Shown: in pieces, positions 47,268-58,240 of the stretch | Position numbering within the stretch: position 1 is the first letter of the stretch | Layout: every line of letters begins with the position of its first letter | Source: Tenrec ecaudatus | Taxonomy: Eukaryota > Chordata > Mammalia > Afrosoricida > Tenrecidae | Assembly (NCBI RefSeq): GCF_050624435.1 | Contig: NC_134539.1 | Location: forward strand, 119,457,525 to 119,521,524 | Length of the DNA: 64,000 nt | Direction: 5' to 3' | Program-made: the position numbers and the translations under genes | The notes under the pieces: model-generated | Databases searched by the model: none | Seen by the model: the letters and a program-made list of their open reading frames with translations, nothing else | What the model was told of the DNA's origin: nothing

Positions 47268-48150
47268 TTGTTAGGAGTCATCTAGTTGGTTCTGACCCAA
47301 AGTGTCCCTGTGCACAACAGAACAACACACTGCCCAGTCCTGACCAGCCCCACAATTGCTCCTATGCTTAAGCCCGGTGTCGCAGCCACGGTGTCCATCC
47401 ATCTCCCACAATTGCTCCTGTGCTTAAGCCCGGTGTCGCAGCCACGGTGTCCATCCATCTCCCACAATTGCTCCTGTGCTTAAGCCCGGTGTCGCAGCCC
47501 GGTGTCCATCCATGTCCCACAATTGCTCCTGTGCTTAAGCCCGGTGTCGCAGCCCGGTGTCCATCCATGTCCCACAATTGCTCCTGTGCTTAAGCCCGGT
47601 GTCGCAGCCCGGTGTCCATCCATGTCCCACAATTGCTCCTGTGCTTAAGCCCGGTGTCGCAGCCACGGTGTCCATCCATGTCCCACAATTGCTCCTGTGC
47701 TTAAGCCCGGTGTCGCAGCCCGGTGTCCATCCATGTCCCACAATTGCTCCTGTGCTTAAGCCCGGTGTCGCAGCCCGGTGTCCATCCATGTCCCACAATT
47801 GCTCCTGTGCTTAAGCCCGGTGTCGCAGCCACGGTGTCCATCCATGTCCCACAATTGCTCCTGTGCTTAAGCCCGGTGTCGCAGCCCGGTGTCCATCCAT
47901 GTCCCACAATTGCTCCTGTGCTTAAGCCCGGTGTCGCAGCCCGGTGTCCATCCATGTCCCACAATTGCTCCTGTGCTTAAGCCCGGTGTCGCAGCCCGGT
48001 GTCCATCCATGTCCCACAATTGCTCCTGTGCTTAAGCCCGGTGTCGCAGCCCGGTGTCCATCCATCTCCTTGAGGGCCTTCCTCTTTTCCGCTGCCCCTC
48101 CGTTTTACCAAGCACGCTCTCCTTCTCCAGGGACTGGTCTCTTCGAAAGC
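47268..48150 (-). mobile_element. BovB/RTE LINE 3' end expanded by a minisatellite
   Basis: The left part reads the antisense BovB 3' end ('ggttctgacccaaagtgtcc', 'ctgtgcacaacagaacaaca'). The right part continues the same element ('cttgagggccttcctctttt', 'ccaagcacgctctccttctc', 'cagggactggtctctt'). The element is interrupted only by 13 tandem copies of one of its own segments. Confidence 0.85.
47351..48069. repeat. Minisatellite, 55/56-bp unit, 13 copies
   Basis: Units start at 47351, 47407, 47463, 47518, 47573, 47628, 47684, 47739, 47794, 47850, 47905, 47960 and 48015. Each begins 'cacaattgctcctgtgctta' and contains 'gtgtcgcagcc(a)cggtgtcc'. The optional A separates 56-bp (A) from 55-bp (B) units. 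The order is A A B B B A B B A B B B B, giving a 166-bp higher-order period (B B A). The unit is homologous to the BovB segment 'cacaattgttcttatagttg...' at about 44755 and to 14195 onwards, so it arose inside the LINE. Confidence 0.95.
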
Positions 48151-48744
48151 GTGAACACTTACTTGTGCGTAAATTAATGAAAATCCAAAAGGGAAAAGTA
48201 ATGCATGAAATGTTTTGGTAGACCTTATTTTTCAGGACAGTTTAGGGTTCCAGAATACTTGCAGAAGGAGATCTGAGAGCTTCCCATACCTCAGGTCCTC
48301 AGCCCCTGACAAGGTGTCCCTTGTTGTTCACAGCCTGCACTCCTAGGGGACATTGGTTACAACTGATGGGCCAATATTGACGGACACATTACTATTACTA
48401 TTTGTTTACCGTAGGTTTCACACTTTGTGCTGTACAGATGCACACTGTGTGTGTCTATCACTATAGTATCATACAGAAGAGTTTCATGGCCTAAAAAATG
48501 CCCTGTGCTCCACCTAACGAATTCATTTTATTATACGTAAAAAAGAAGAAAAGGTCTTCTAAACGTCCATAGCACCTGATAACTCTAGAGTTGCAGCTTG
48601 GAGAGGAAAGGGCTGGTGATGAGTCTGTTTTAAAGGGGCAGACAGTCCTTTTGGTGCCTGCCAAAGTTCAGGACTACAAGTCAGACAGGTCCAGCCACTT
48701 GCTAACTGGCTAACTTTCTGCAATAAAAGTTAGCTCATAATTTC

Positions 48745-48912
48745 TGAATGTACCATATGTGCCCCCACACTTTATGCATATCATCTCATTTACTATGCAT
48801 AAAATTAGTGAGATGAATATTGTTCTTAACTATCATCCCCACTTTAGAAATAACGAAGGCCAAGAGAAGTTAAATTATTCGCACAGCACTGTATAAGTAG
48901 TAAACAGCAACT
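48745..48912 (+). repeat. MIR fossil
   Basis: Order: 'atcatctcatttactatgca', 'ttaactatcatccccacttt', 'agaagttaaattattcgcac'. The stretch 48155-48740 before it has no recognised feature. Confidence 0.78.
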
Positions 48913-49174
48913 GCTCTCAAAAAGATCACATTCAAAGATCTGGGGTAGAATGGGAAAAGTTTGAAACACAACTCAAAGTCATGGAAGAAAACAGGCGTAT
49001 TTGGTCAGATAAAGACTTGGGATCCCCAACATCCCCAGCCCCCGCCAAGCTATCCTCCAGGTCTAGAACTTAACTTACCTCTGCGTTAGAATAATCAAAC
49101 TTCTAAGATCAAAGGGTAATACTTACCCAGGACAGAGGGGAAAAAAGTAGCAGAAAAGGAATTTGAACAAGTCT

Positions 49175-49250
49175 AAGGAGCCCTCATGGCTCAGTGGTTA
49201 AAGCATTCAGTGGATGACCCGAGGGTGGGCAGTTTGAACCCATTAGCTGA
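49175..49250 (+). mobile_element. AfroSINE head fragment, sense
   Basis: Only the tRNA-derived head remains: 'ggagccctcatggctcagtg', 'gttaaagcattcagtgg', 'gggcagtttgaaccc'. A small tandem copy of 'aagtacactg' follows. Confidence 0.75.
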
Positions 49251-49254
49251 AGTA

Positions 49255-52200
49255 CACTGAAGTACACTGATAATACCCATATACCAACAAGGAAGACAAT
49301 CTAATAATATTATTATTCAAATGTATGCACCAACCACTAATGGCAAAAAATAAAGAAAATTTTACCAATTTCTTCAATCTGCAGTTGATCAAATAGCAAT
49401 CAGGAAATATTGATAATTACTGGTGACTGGAATGCTAAAGATAGAAACAAAGGAGGATCAGTAGTTGGAAAAGATGACCTTTATAACAGACACTTCACCA
49501 GAGACTTCATGTAGGAAAAAAATTTTTCACCAACACAGATAGTGACTATATGACTCATACATGTGAGTCTTGCCAGAAGGAATCAAATGGAACGTGTCTG
49601 TGGAAAGAAACTATGGAAATGCTCAATATCACCAGCTGAAAGACTAGTGGCCAACTGCAGAACAGACCATGAATTGCTCATATGCAAATTCCAGTTGAAA
49701 CTAAAGAATTAAAACAGGTCCACCAGAGTCAAAGTACAACCTAGAGGCCATCTCATGAATGGATTCTAAGGCGCTGAACACTAATGACTGAAGACCAGAC
49801 GACTGTGGAATAACATTAAGAACATCGTACATGAAGAAAACACAAGGTCATTAAAAATACAAAAAGAAAGGAAAGGCCAGATGAATAGCAGAACACACAC
49901 TGAAACTTGCTCTTGAATATTTGAATAGCTACAGTGAATGGGAGAAATAATGACGTAAAAGAGCTAAGCAGAACATTTCAAAGGTCGGCCCCAGAAGACA
50001 TGGTCAACTGTCATGATGATGTGAGCAAACGCCTGTACCCGCAAAAACCAAAAGAGAAGATATACTCGGCACTTCTCAGACTGAAAAACATGAAAACGAA
50101 ATCCGAGTCTCCAGTTGCCATATTGAAGGATTCTCTGTGTGAAATATTGAGTGATGCAGGAAGCATCAAAAGAGGCTAAAAAGAATACACAGTCACTATG
50201 GTAAAAATTCTTGGTCAAGTCTCACAGTCTTGCTATCAGGCAGAGACCATTGTAATCTTGACTATGCTGTATTGAACTCGATACATGACCACTTGCCCTC
50301 CCAATAGACCAGGCCTGAATTTGTTCTGGGTGCAAGTATCTCTTCCTTGTTCCAAGACAGAACTTGCTTCCCTGGCTTTTTGCATGTTGATGGGGGTTTT
50401 TTCTTTCTTACTCATCGCTTGTATTTTGGTCTTTATGTTATTATTTTTTTATCCTTACCACCTCATTTTGATTTGGGTTTTTATTGTTTCTGTTGGCTTT
50501 CCCAGTTTGTGAAGCACAGGAGGCGTGGATGCATAGTGATAATAACTGATACAAGGGTTTATAGGGGATGCAGGGGTGGGGAAGGGGATAGGGCGGTTGA
50601 GGGGATTTGGGGAATAGATAATGAAGGAGGGAGGGGGGAGCACTAGAACGGATTACGATTGCACATCTCACTTTAAAGGCAGTTTAACCATGGGGGTGGG
50701 TGTTCTAAAATTGATGTGGTAATGATTGTGCTCTTCTCCTTGATATGATTGAATGATTTAACTATTTAATTATATAATATGTAAATTGTGTGCCAATAAA
50801 ACTGTTTGGAAAAATAAAATACTTGGTCAATGTTCAACTAGTTCAGTAAGCAGTATATGATTAAGAACCAATGGTATTGAAGAGAGAAGTTCAAGATTCG
50901 TTGAAGCACTGGAGAAAAACAAAGCTTCAGTTGATGGCAGAATACCAGTTGAGATGTTTTAACAAACGGATGCAACCCTGGAAGTTCTCTCTCATCAATA
51001 CCAAGAAATCTGGAAGACAGTTATGTGACCAACCAACTGAAAGAGATCCATACTTGTACCAATTCACCCCAAAAGGTGGCACAATAGAAAGCAGACATTA
51101 TCCAAGAATATCATCAATAGCACATGTAAGTAGAGGTCTGCTGAAGATAATAGAAAAAAAAAATCTACAGGAAGCTACCCGTAATTCAAGCTGGATTTAG
51201 AAGAGGACGTGGAACTAGGGCTAACAATGGATGGATCTTAGCTGAAAGGTGAAAATACCAGATTGATGTTTACCTGTGTTTTGTTGGCTATGCAAAGGCA
51301 TTGGACTGTGTGGGTCATAACAAATTATAGATAACATCAATAGTGAAAATTCTTTAACACTTATGGGCCAATGTGGAATCTATACACAGAGCAAGAGGCA
51401 GTTGTTTGAGCAGAATAAGGTGATACTGACTAACTAAAAATCAGGAAAGTATGTGTCAGTTCTGTATCCCTTCACCATATTTATCCAATGTGTATGCTCA
51501 GCAAAGAATCTGAGAAGCTGCACCATCTCAAAAATACAGCATCGGGAGGGGAGGCCGACCCATCAGCAACTGCGATGTGCAGGTGGCACATCTTGCTTGC
51601 TGAAAGCAACAAGAACTTGCGGCACTTACTGAGGAAATGCAAAGACTGCGGCCTTCAGTATGGATTCGGACTCAACACAAAGAAAACAGAGGCCTTCACG
51701 ACTAGACAAATAAGCAACATCACGATAAACAGAGAAAGGACCTAAGTTGTCAAGGATTTTATTTTTACTTGCATCCGTGATCAACACCCATGGAAGCAGC
51801 TGCAAGAAATCAGACAATGCGTTGCTCTGGACAAATCTGCTGCAGAAAAAAATATTTTTAATACATTAAAAGAGAAGATGCCATGTTAAGGTGCACCTGG
51901 TTCAAGCCATGGTATTTTCATTCGCCTCAGGTTATGCTGAAGCTGGACAATGGATAAGTAAGGCTGAAGAAAAATCAATACATTTGAATTATGGTATTAG
52001 CAATATTATGGACTGCCAGCACAAACAGATCTGTCTTGGAAGTACACCCTAAATGCTCTTTTAAAGCTGAGATGGCAAGACTTGATCTTCTGTATGTTGT
52101 GTGCATTCTCAAGAGTGACCAGTCCCTGGAGAAGGCCATCATGCTTCATAAAATAGGGAGTCTGTGAGAAAGAGACAGTCTGTGTAAACTACACGGACAG

Positions 52201-52270
52201 ATGCTGCAGCTGCAACAGTGGACTCACAGAAGGGATTGTGAGAACGGTGTGGGACTGGGAAGTACCTTCT
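49255..52270 (+). mobile_element. BovB/RTE LINE, near full-length span, decayed
   Basis: From left to right it keeps endonuclease pieces (IQMYAPTTNGK near 49313, then a decayed 'gactggaatgctaaag' for the catalytic DWNAK region near 49426), the linker (APEDMVNC, 49990), reverse-transcriptase pieces (ATRNSSWI near 51177, 'gccaatgtggaatctataca'), HLLRKCKDCGLQYGF near 51620 and the C-terminal part to about 52265. Stops and frameshifts are frequent. A second LINE is inserted at 50219-50815. Excluding it the BovB sequence is about 2.4 kb, against roughly 3.2 kb for full-length BovB. Confidence 0.88.
50219..50815 (+). mobile_element. Probable L1 3' end (family B), nested in BovB
   Basis: The insert reads 'tatcaggcagagaccattgt' to 'gccaataaaactgtttgga' plus an A-rich tail, like 42290-42825. 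It is bounded by 'aaaattcttggtcaa' (50204-50218) and 'aaaatacttggtcaa' (50816-50830), a 15-bp target duplication with one mismatch that starts with an A run, as expected for L1-type endonuclease. BovB sequence continues on both sides. Confidence 0.88.
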
Positions 52271-52444
52271 CTAATATTGAATTCTTTCTAAAAGATCCCT
52301 GTCTGTCAGGATTATTTTAGGTCTCCTTGCTTTTCCCAAGGACCCAGGGAAATGTCTTTATTTTTATTTTAGACAATTCCAGGTATTCGGTGAGCCTGAA
52401 CAGTGAAAAGAAAGTATGTTTGGTGGGTTTGGTTTTTGTTTTTT

Positions 52445-52645
52445 TTGTGCTGACATTGGGTTGATTCAAACCCAGAGTGACCCTATAGGACAGGGTAGAA
52501 CTTACCCCTATGGGTTTCAGAAACTAACTTTTTACAGGAACAGAAAGCCTGGTCTTTCTCCTGAGGAGCAGCTGGTGGTTTTGAACCGCTGACCTTATGG
52601 TTAGGAACCCAAGGTGTAACCATGACACTACCAGGGCTCCTAGCC
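52445..52645 (-). mobile_element. AfroSINE, antisense, nearly full length
   Basis: Order: 'gtgaccctataggacagggt', 'cccctatgggtttcagaaac', 'gcagctggtggttttgaacc', 'gacactaccagggctcctag'. Confidence 0.9.
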
Positions 52646-53134
52646 AACAGAGGCAATGCTCTGTAATTGCTGTAGAATTAAAGTAATGCCAGTCCTATGG
52701 CAGCTATCTCATGCTGAGCTAATAACTGCACAGATGTCTCTGAAGTGCCTTGCTCAAGGCTTCGGGAATTCTCAATCTGTCGTAAAAATGATAATGATCA
52801 AGTAAAATTCTTCATGCTATTAATATAAGCTGGAGTTGTTTTATTGTTGGGTGCTGTCCAGGTTAACTCATCTAAGGTTAATCTCTATATGGGTTATAGG
52901 AGTGGACAGAGGTGACCATGTTCTTCCACCTGTTATTAAGCCTTTTTCAACCACATTGCCCATGGGATCATATATTCGAGGGGACTTCAAAGAGTTCATG
53001 GAAATATTCCTTTATCTTTCCACTCTATTTTTCCACAAGCTTTTTGAAGTCCCCCTCAGATGCTCTCATAATCTTGACGGTGTTCGTACACGCATAAAAT
53101 CTTAGCAAAACTCGCATATGCTGACCCAAGATCA

Positions 53135-53365
53135 TGCAGAAATACCCACTACCATCGAGTCCATCTGACTCAGAAACCCTATGAAGCAGAGCAGAACTGC
53201 TTTCTAGAATTTTGAGGCTGTCAACCTTTATGGGAGCAGGCAACCTCATCTTTCTCCCAGGGCAGCCTCATCTTTCACCTGTAAAGGAGCTGGTGGATTT
53301 GAACCTTGACCTTGAGATAGTAGCCCTTCATGTAATATGTCCACTATGCCACCAGGATTCATTCA
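53135..53365 (-). mobile_element. AfroSINE, antisense, with internal duplication
   Basis: The middle segment 'cctcatctttctccc' / 'cctcatctttcacct' occurs twice (53247 and 53266), then 'ggagctggtggatttgaacc' and 'actatgccaccaggattcat'. Confidence 0.82.
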
Positions 53366-53404
53366 TGTAGTAACAGGCACTTTTAATTTTATGTCTTCGT
53401 GTCT

Positions 53405-53575
53405 AACCCACTGACACTGAGTCAGAATCTGACCCATGGGGCTTTGTTATGGGTTGCCATCTTTACTAAAACATATCACCAGGTCTTTCTCCTGAGAGCT
53501 GCTAGTTGGGTTTGAACTGCAAACATTTTGGTTAGCAGCAATCTTTAACCTTTTCCCGGCCAGGCTCCTTGTTTT
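53405..53575 (-). mobile_element. AfroSINE, antisense
   Basis: Order: 'aacccactgacactgagtca', 'tgacccatggggctttgtta', 'gtctttctcctgagagctgc', 'tttaaccttttcccggccag'. The stretch 53580-54240 that follows includes two related blocks starting 'tggatgaagcctctgg' (53809 and 54007), probably LINE-derived. Confidence 0.82.
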
Positions 53576-54244
53576 ATCAAGTAGTGTGTTCCACCAAACA
53601 GAGTGATACTCATCACCCTTTAGATGCACCGATAAACCTCACAGAATATTTTCTGTAAAGGAAATAATCACCCTTCCTCATAAAATGGTTCTGAGCATTC
53701 AAATGTTTTCATAGTACAGATGCATAAAAGAGAGTTTCCATACTTAGTTTGCAGAAAGGCTATGGATGACCGTGGAATCCCAAAATATACTTGCAGGGGC
53801 CATCACCTGGATGAAGCCTCTGGATAATTCCCTTGGATCATAGTTGAGGGATAGCCTTGTTATCAGACAGAGAGCAATGTAAACTCTATTATGACAGATG
53901 CAGTCAGGTTAAGATGTAATATCTGATCATGTGATCTCCTGTTTGACCCATTTTAAAGTTGTTTCAGTATTTTTTTTAATTTAAAAAGCAAATAGAAAAT
54001 GCACATGGATGAAGCCTCTGGTGATTCCCCTCTGAACATAGACCAGGATGGTGAATAGCCTCACTATCACGCAGAGTGCCTGGGAAAGTGGACTACTGCA
54101 GACGGAGTTAGGGTAAAACTTAACAGCTTATCTTCTGATCTCTCTTTGAATCCAATTTAAATTTGTTCTAGTTTTTAATATTTTCTACTTTGTTTTTGCT
54201 GGAGGTTTTTATCTGACTGACTTTGTTATTGTTGTTAGGTTTTT

Positions 54245-54440
54245 AAAAATGTTTTTCTGCGGGGGGAGCGGGGAGGGAGGGGAAAAAAAGAGGACCTGAT
54301 GCAAAGGGCTTAAGTGGCGAGCAAATGCTTTGAAAATGATTAGGGCAAAGAATGTACAGATGTGCTTTATACAATTGATGTATGTATATGTATGGATTGT
54401 GATAAGAGTTGTATGAGCCCCTAATAAAATATTTTTTAAT
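54245..54440 (+). mobile_element. Probable L1 3' tail (family A), sense
   Basis: Order: purine tract 'ggggagggaggggaaaaaaa', 'acctgatgcaaagggcttaa', 'ggattgtgataagagttgta', 'gcccctaataaaatattttt'. Confidence 0.85.
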
Positions 54441-54544
54441 GTTTTTCTGTATATGAAATCCAGTATAGATAAATCTATAGAGATAGTAACTGGATTTATG
54501 GTTTCTTAAAGGTATGCCAGGAAAGGATGGGGGGGACATGGGGA

Positions 54545-55620
54545 GCTAAAAACAATCTGACCTGGATTCTCAAGCACCTTTGCACATATGCCGCCATCAT
54601 CATTTTCTAAACATTTAGTTTCTATTTGAACCCTAGGTATCAGCTTCTCTTTTGTCCCTCCCTCTCCCTACTCCCACCCTCATGACCCCTTGATACATTA
54701 TTATTATTTTCATTTCTTACACCACTGCTGTGTCCCTTCACCCCACATTTCAATTGTTCGTCCCCCTGGGTGGGTGGGGTGGTAGGCATAGATCATTGCA
54801 ATTGGTTCCCCCTCCCCCCCAACCTTCCCCTTCCCCTTCTGGTATCGCTACTCCCATTTCTGTTCCTGAGGGGTTTATCTGACCTGGATTCTGTGTGTGG
54901 TAAGCTCCTACCTGTACCAGTGCACATTCTCCCGTCTAGTCAGAACTGAAAGGCAGGACTGGGGTCATGTTAGTGGGGGATGAGGAAGCCTCAATATAAC
55001 TTTTAAATAGATCCAAAGGGTGGTTAATAAAATGTTACATTTTAAACTAATTATATCTGCAACAATCATCTCTACAATACTCTCTGTCGGATAACAAGGG
55101 TGTTCACATCTCTCCCCTATGGTCAGAAGGGATTCGCCCGATACTTAATTTATGTTGGAACCCTACAAATGGATTTGTGGATTCCACTGTCATCTACAGC
55201 CTTCTGCAAACCAGGTGTTCACAATTTAAGCTCTGATACCATTCCCTCCTTTGGATTTGGATTATATTGTTTACAATCCTTGGATCACACAGCCTGGTGT
55301 CCTTCTTCCGTGTGGACTTAGTTGATGCCTCACATGAATGGCTACTTGTTTGAAGAAAAGCCTTTAAGGTTTCAGACACTATTCTTTCTGATAACCAGAC
55401 ATCATCTATTTTCTTAGCCACACTTTGCTATAGCATCCATATCTTCAGTCATCTCTTCATAAGGGTATCAAGTAGGGTTGCATCTTAAAAACTAATTGTT
55501 CTTACATGGGGGTTAGCATTGAGTACGTGCCCAAGATCCATTCATAGATCCATGGTTTATATATGTCTCTGGTTACCTTAGAGACATCATTGCTATTTTG
55601 TGTTTGAGAACGTGATCAAT
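54545..55620 (-). mobile_element. Probable L1 3' region (family A), antisense, about 1 kb
   Basis: Begins in the tail region ('gcacctttgcacatatgccg', 'atttgaaccctaggtatcag') and runs through 'gtgtccttcttccgtgtgga', 'aagcctttaaggtttcagac' and 'cacactttgctatagcatcc'. The last 300 bases match 63420-63830. It lacks the terminal poly(A). Confidence 0.75.
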
Positions 55621-56089
55621 CATCTCCCTGGGGCATAAGGTAATTCTTTTATTATTATTTTTTAAGGTAATTGTATTGATAGTGTCAGTAATTTATCCAA
55701 TAGTATATAATTTAAAACACAGTTGACGAAAGGAGATTATACAAGTATAAATTGGCTACAAACCATAATACATGACTTATTGACTTGTGAAGGTTAAACT
55801 AATAAGTGAATGGACACTATTTACACAAATAAATGGGGGTTAGCAATAAGGCAAAACAAAACCTCTTCTTTTTTAAAAATCATTTTATTAAAATCTCTCT
55901 TCTCACAGGTTTATATATTTTCTAAAAATGGTACCTATTGAAGTTTTTGTTTCCCCACACACTCATCTATGCCTTTCCATAAATTGTTTTTGTTTTGTTT
56001 TGCCAAAGAGGCAAGGGATTAGCTTATTACATTGACTACACAGCCTTTGCCTTATAGCTTAGCAAATTCTTTGGAAATTATTTACTCAT

Positions 56090-57060
56090 ATTTTCTTTTT
56101 AGCTTTTAATTCAGATTTATAGAAAAGTTGTAAAAATAGCGCAAAAGTGCCTGTGTAACCTTTACGCAGATTCCCAAAATACTGACATTGTACATTTGCT
56201 TTGATCATTTTATTAACTCAGTGTCTGCCATGTTTTTACACTGCAAGTTTTTGTTTTCTCTGTACCTTATGGGAACATACTTTATGATTTAATAAACATC
56301 CTATTTCTCATCCACATTTCACCCACTAGTGTTACCATTCACTGATGCTTTAATTATTACTATGGAGGGAAAAAAGGAAAATGAGCTGATTCCAGGAACC
56401 CAGGCAGAAGGTGAATTTTGAGAATGATGAGGGCAACGAATGTATAAGGGTGCTTTGCTCAATTGATGTATGTATGGATTGTGATAAGAGTTGTATGGGC
56501 CCCAATAAAATGATTTAAAAAATTATTACTATAATGGTTGCCAAATAGTGATTTTCTAATTCCTTCTTTCTTTCTATGCTTAGTTGATATTCTATCATAA
56601 GGAAACCTGGTTTCCTTTCTTCCCCTGTTATTTACCTATATGCCTTTGGATTCTTTTTTTAGCCAATGAGTTGCAATCCATTACCATTTTTGTTTATCTT
56701 TCATGTTAAATTGTCCCAGGTTTGGCCACTGGAAGTCCCTTCCGGGCAACTCTTGTTATTTTTGACCTCTCCCCATCACTCTTTGAACACTTCCTAGCTT
56801 TCTAGCACAATGTTCACAAGACTTCAAAGCTCATCTTATACTTTCTTAGACCTAGTTCTGGAATTGGCCGACTTTTCCAAGAGTCCTGATTCTTTTTATT
56901 GGCAAACAGAATTTTAAGACCCGGATTTGGTTGCTCAGTACTCCTGGATGTCACTGCTTCTGAGCTTTCTCAGTGAACAGAACTAGAAAAGACTTAGGTG
57001 TATATGCGGCCCACAATCATCAAACATCTATTTCTAGTTCCTTTGTCAAAAGCCAGGAGT
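56090..57060. repeat. Old L1M-type LINE fossil, interrupted
   Basis: Text such as 'tatagaaaagttgtaaaaat', 'cccaaaatactgacattgta', 'cacccactagtgttaccatt' and, after the insertion, 'ataatggttgccaaatagtg' and 'tggatgtcactgcttctgag' follows an ancient mammalian L1M 3' region. The interruption is the L1 tail at 56364-56520. Confidence 0.68.
56364..56520 (+). mobile_element. Probable L1 3' tail (family A), nested in old L1M
   Basis: The 157-bp insert keeps 'gctgattccaggaacccagg', 'ggattgtgataagagttgta' and 'ccccaataaaatgatttaaa'. It is flanked by the perfect 12-bp target duplication 'aattattactat' at 56352-56363 and 56521-56532. The interrupted host reads continuously across it. Confidence 0.9.
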
Positions 57061-57307
57061 TACACTGTCCTATCTAATTCTACTCTGATATTATAGGATC
57101 ATTTCAATTCTTCTCCTTTCCCATGTTTGGAATCTCTTCCCTATCAGTAAGAAACCTCAATCTCATATTCACATTTACTTATTTTCTCAATGCTAAAATA
57201 CCCAGAGAGTAGTCTCAGAATACCCAGGAGGGAAATTTTTTAAACTCTAGTTGGGAGTGGGGAGAAAATCTACCTGAGTTTAATTTTTGTTTACAGTTAA
57301 TTTTTTC

Positions 57308-57535
57308 CTTCCCTGGTGGTGCAGTGGAGTTACGTATTGGCCTGCTAACTGCAAGGTTCACACCAGTCAGCTGTTCCATGGGAAAGAGGAAGCTGTCCGT
57401 TCCCGTAAAGATTTATCCTCGGCCGGGCCGGCCAAAAAAAAAAAAAAAGATTTATCCTCTTGGAAAGTCGAAGGAACAGTTCAGCTCTACCCTAGATGGT
57501 CACTCACTGTGAGTGGGAATTGACTTGATGACAGA
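57308..57535 (+). mobile_element. AfroSINE, sense, carrying a tiny insertion
   Basis: It starts 'ccctggtggtgcagtggagt', continues 'ctgctaactgcaaggttcac', 'aaagaggaagctgtccgttc', and ends with 'ggaattgacttgatgacaga'. A 25-bp insert with its own target duplication splits it at 57421. Confidence 0.85.
57407..57459 (+). other. Mini retro-insertion: 13 nt + poly(A) with 14-bp TSD
   Basis: The SINE segment 'aaagatttatcctc' occurs at 57407-57420 and again at 57446-57459, identical in 14 of 14 bases. Between them lie 13 bases 'ggccgggccggcc' and 12 A. Direct repeats plus a 3' poly(A) are the signature of L1-mediated insertion, here of an almost completely 5'-truncated template. The upstream junction 'gt|aaag' resembles the L1 endonuclease nick. 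Confidence 0.82.
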
Positions 57536-57639
57536 GAGAGTTCAGTCTGAGAGTATCAGAGGAGGCTTCAAACTCATTGTGGAGAATTCCATTCTCTTTT
57601 CATTTCACTTTTCTAACAAGCTTTTTGAAGCCCTTTTAT

Positions 57640-58090
57640 AAACAAGGAATATTCCTGTTGTTATGTATTTTTACAGTAGCAATAAAGAAATATGCACGAG
57701 AAATGGTCACTCCCTATCCCCGCTTCATTCTACCTTGTTTCCACCTGCCACCTGTAGGTAACCAACCTCACTTCTGGTGTATCCTGCCTGTTTTTCCATT
57801 TTGGAAAAAAAAATCAGACCTGCATATTTTCTCACTTCTCTTCCATCTCCAGTCATAAACATGTTCCTCATTCTTTTTCACACGTGCATAGGGCTATCAT
57901 ATGTGTCTGTTCCATGTTTGGTCAATCACTCATTTAGGTTGTCTCCACTATTTTGCAAATATAAACTGTGATGCAATCAATAACTTGTGCATGTGCATTT
58001 CCTATTGTTGGATGTATATATTCATGGCAAATGCTTAGAAGTGGGATTATTGGACCAAAGTAAAGACATGTGAAGTTTTGTTTGATACTT
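57640..58090 (-). repeat. Old L1M-type LINE fossil
   Basis: Phrases 'catttaggttgtctccacta', 'tatattcatggcaaatgctt' and 'agaagtgggattattggacc' are in the antisense order of the mammalian L1M 3' region. Confidence 0.75.
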
Positions 58091-58111
58091 AAAGGCAAAA
58101 ACAAAAACAGA

Positions 58112-58240
58112 TGCAAAACCCACTGCCATCATGTCCACTCTGACTCACAGCCACCCTCCCGGACAGAGCAGTGCTGCTCGGTGCGGCTTCCCAGACAGCC
58201 TTCATAGGAGCAGACAGCGTCAGCTTCTTCCTGCTTTGTA
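58112..58240 (-). mobile_element. AfroSINE fragment, antisense
   Basis: Order: 'aacccactgccatcatgtcc', 'tctgactcacagccaccctc', 'ggcttcccagacagccttca'; the tRNA-derived half is missing. The stretch 58245-58890 that follows has no recognised feature. Confidence 0.8.

Noticed and set aside
47351-48069. Regularly spaced repeats that look like a CRISPR array
   Set aside because: The units are contiguous with no unique spacers, the genome is mammalian, and the unit is part of BovB.
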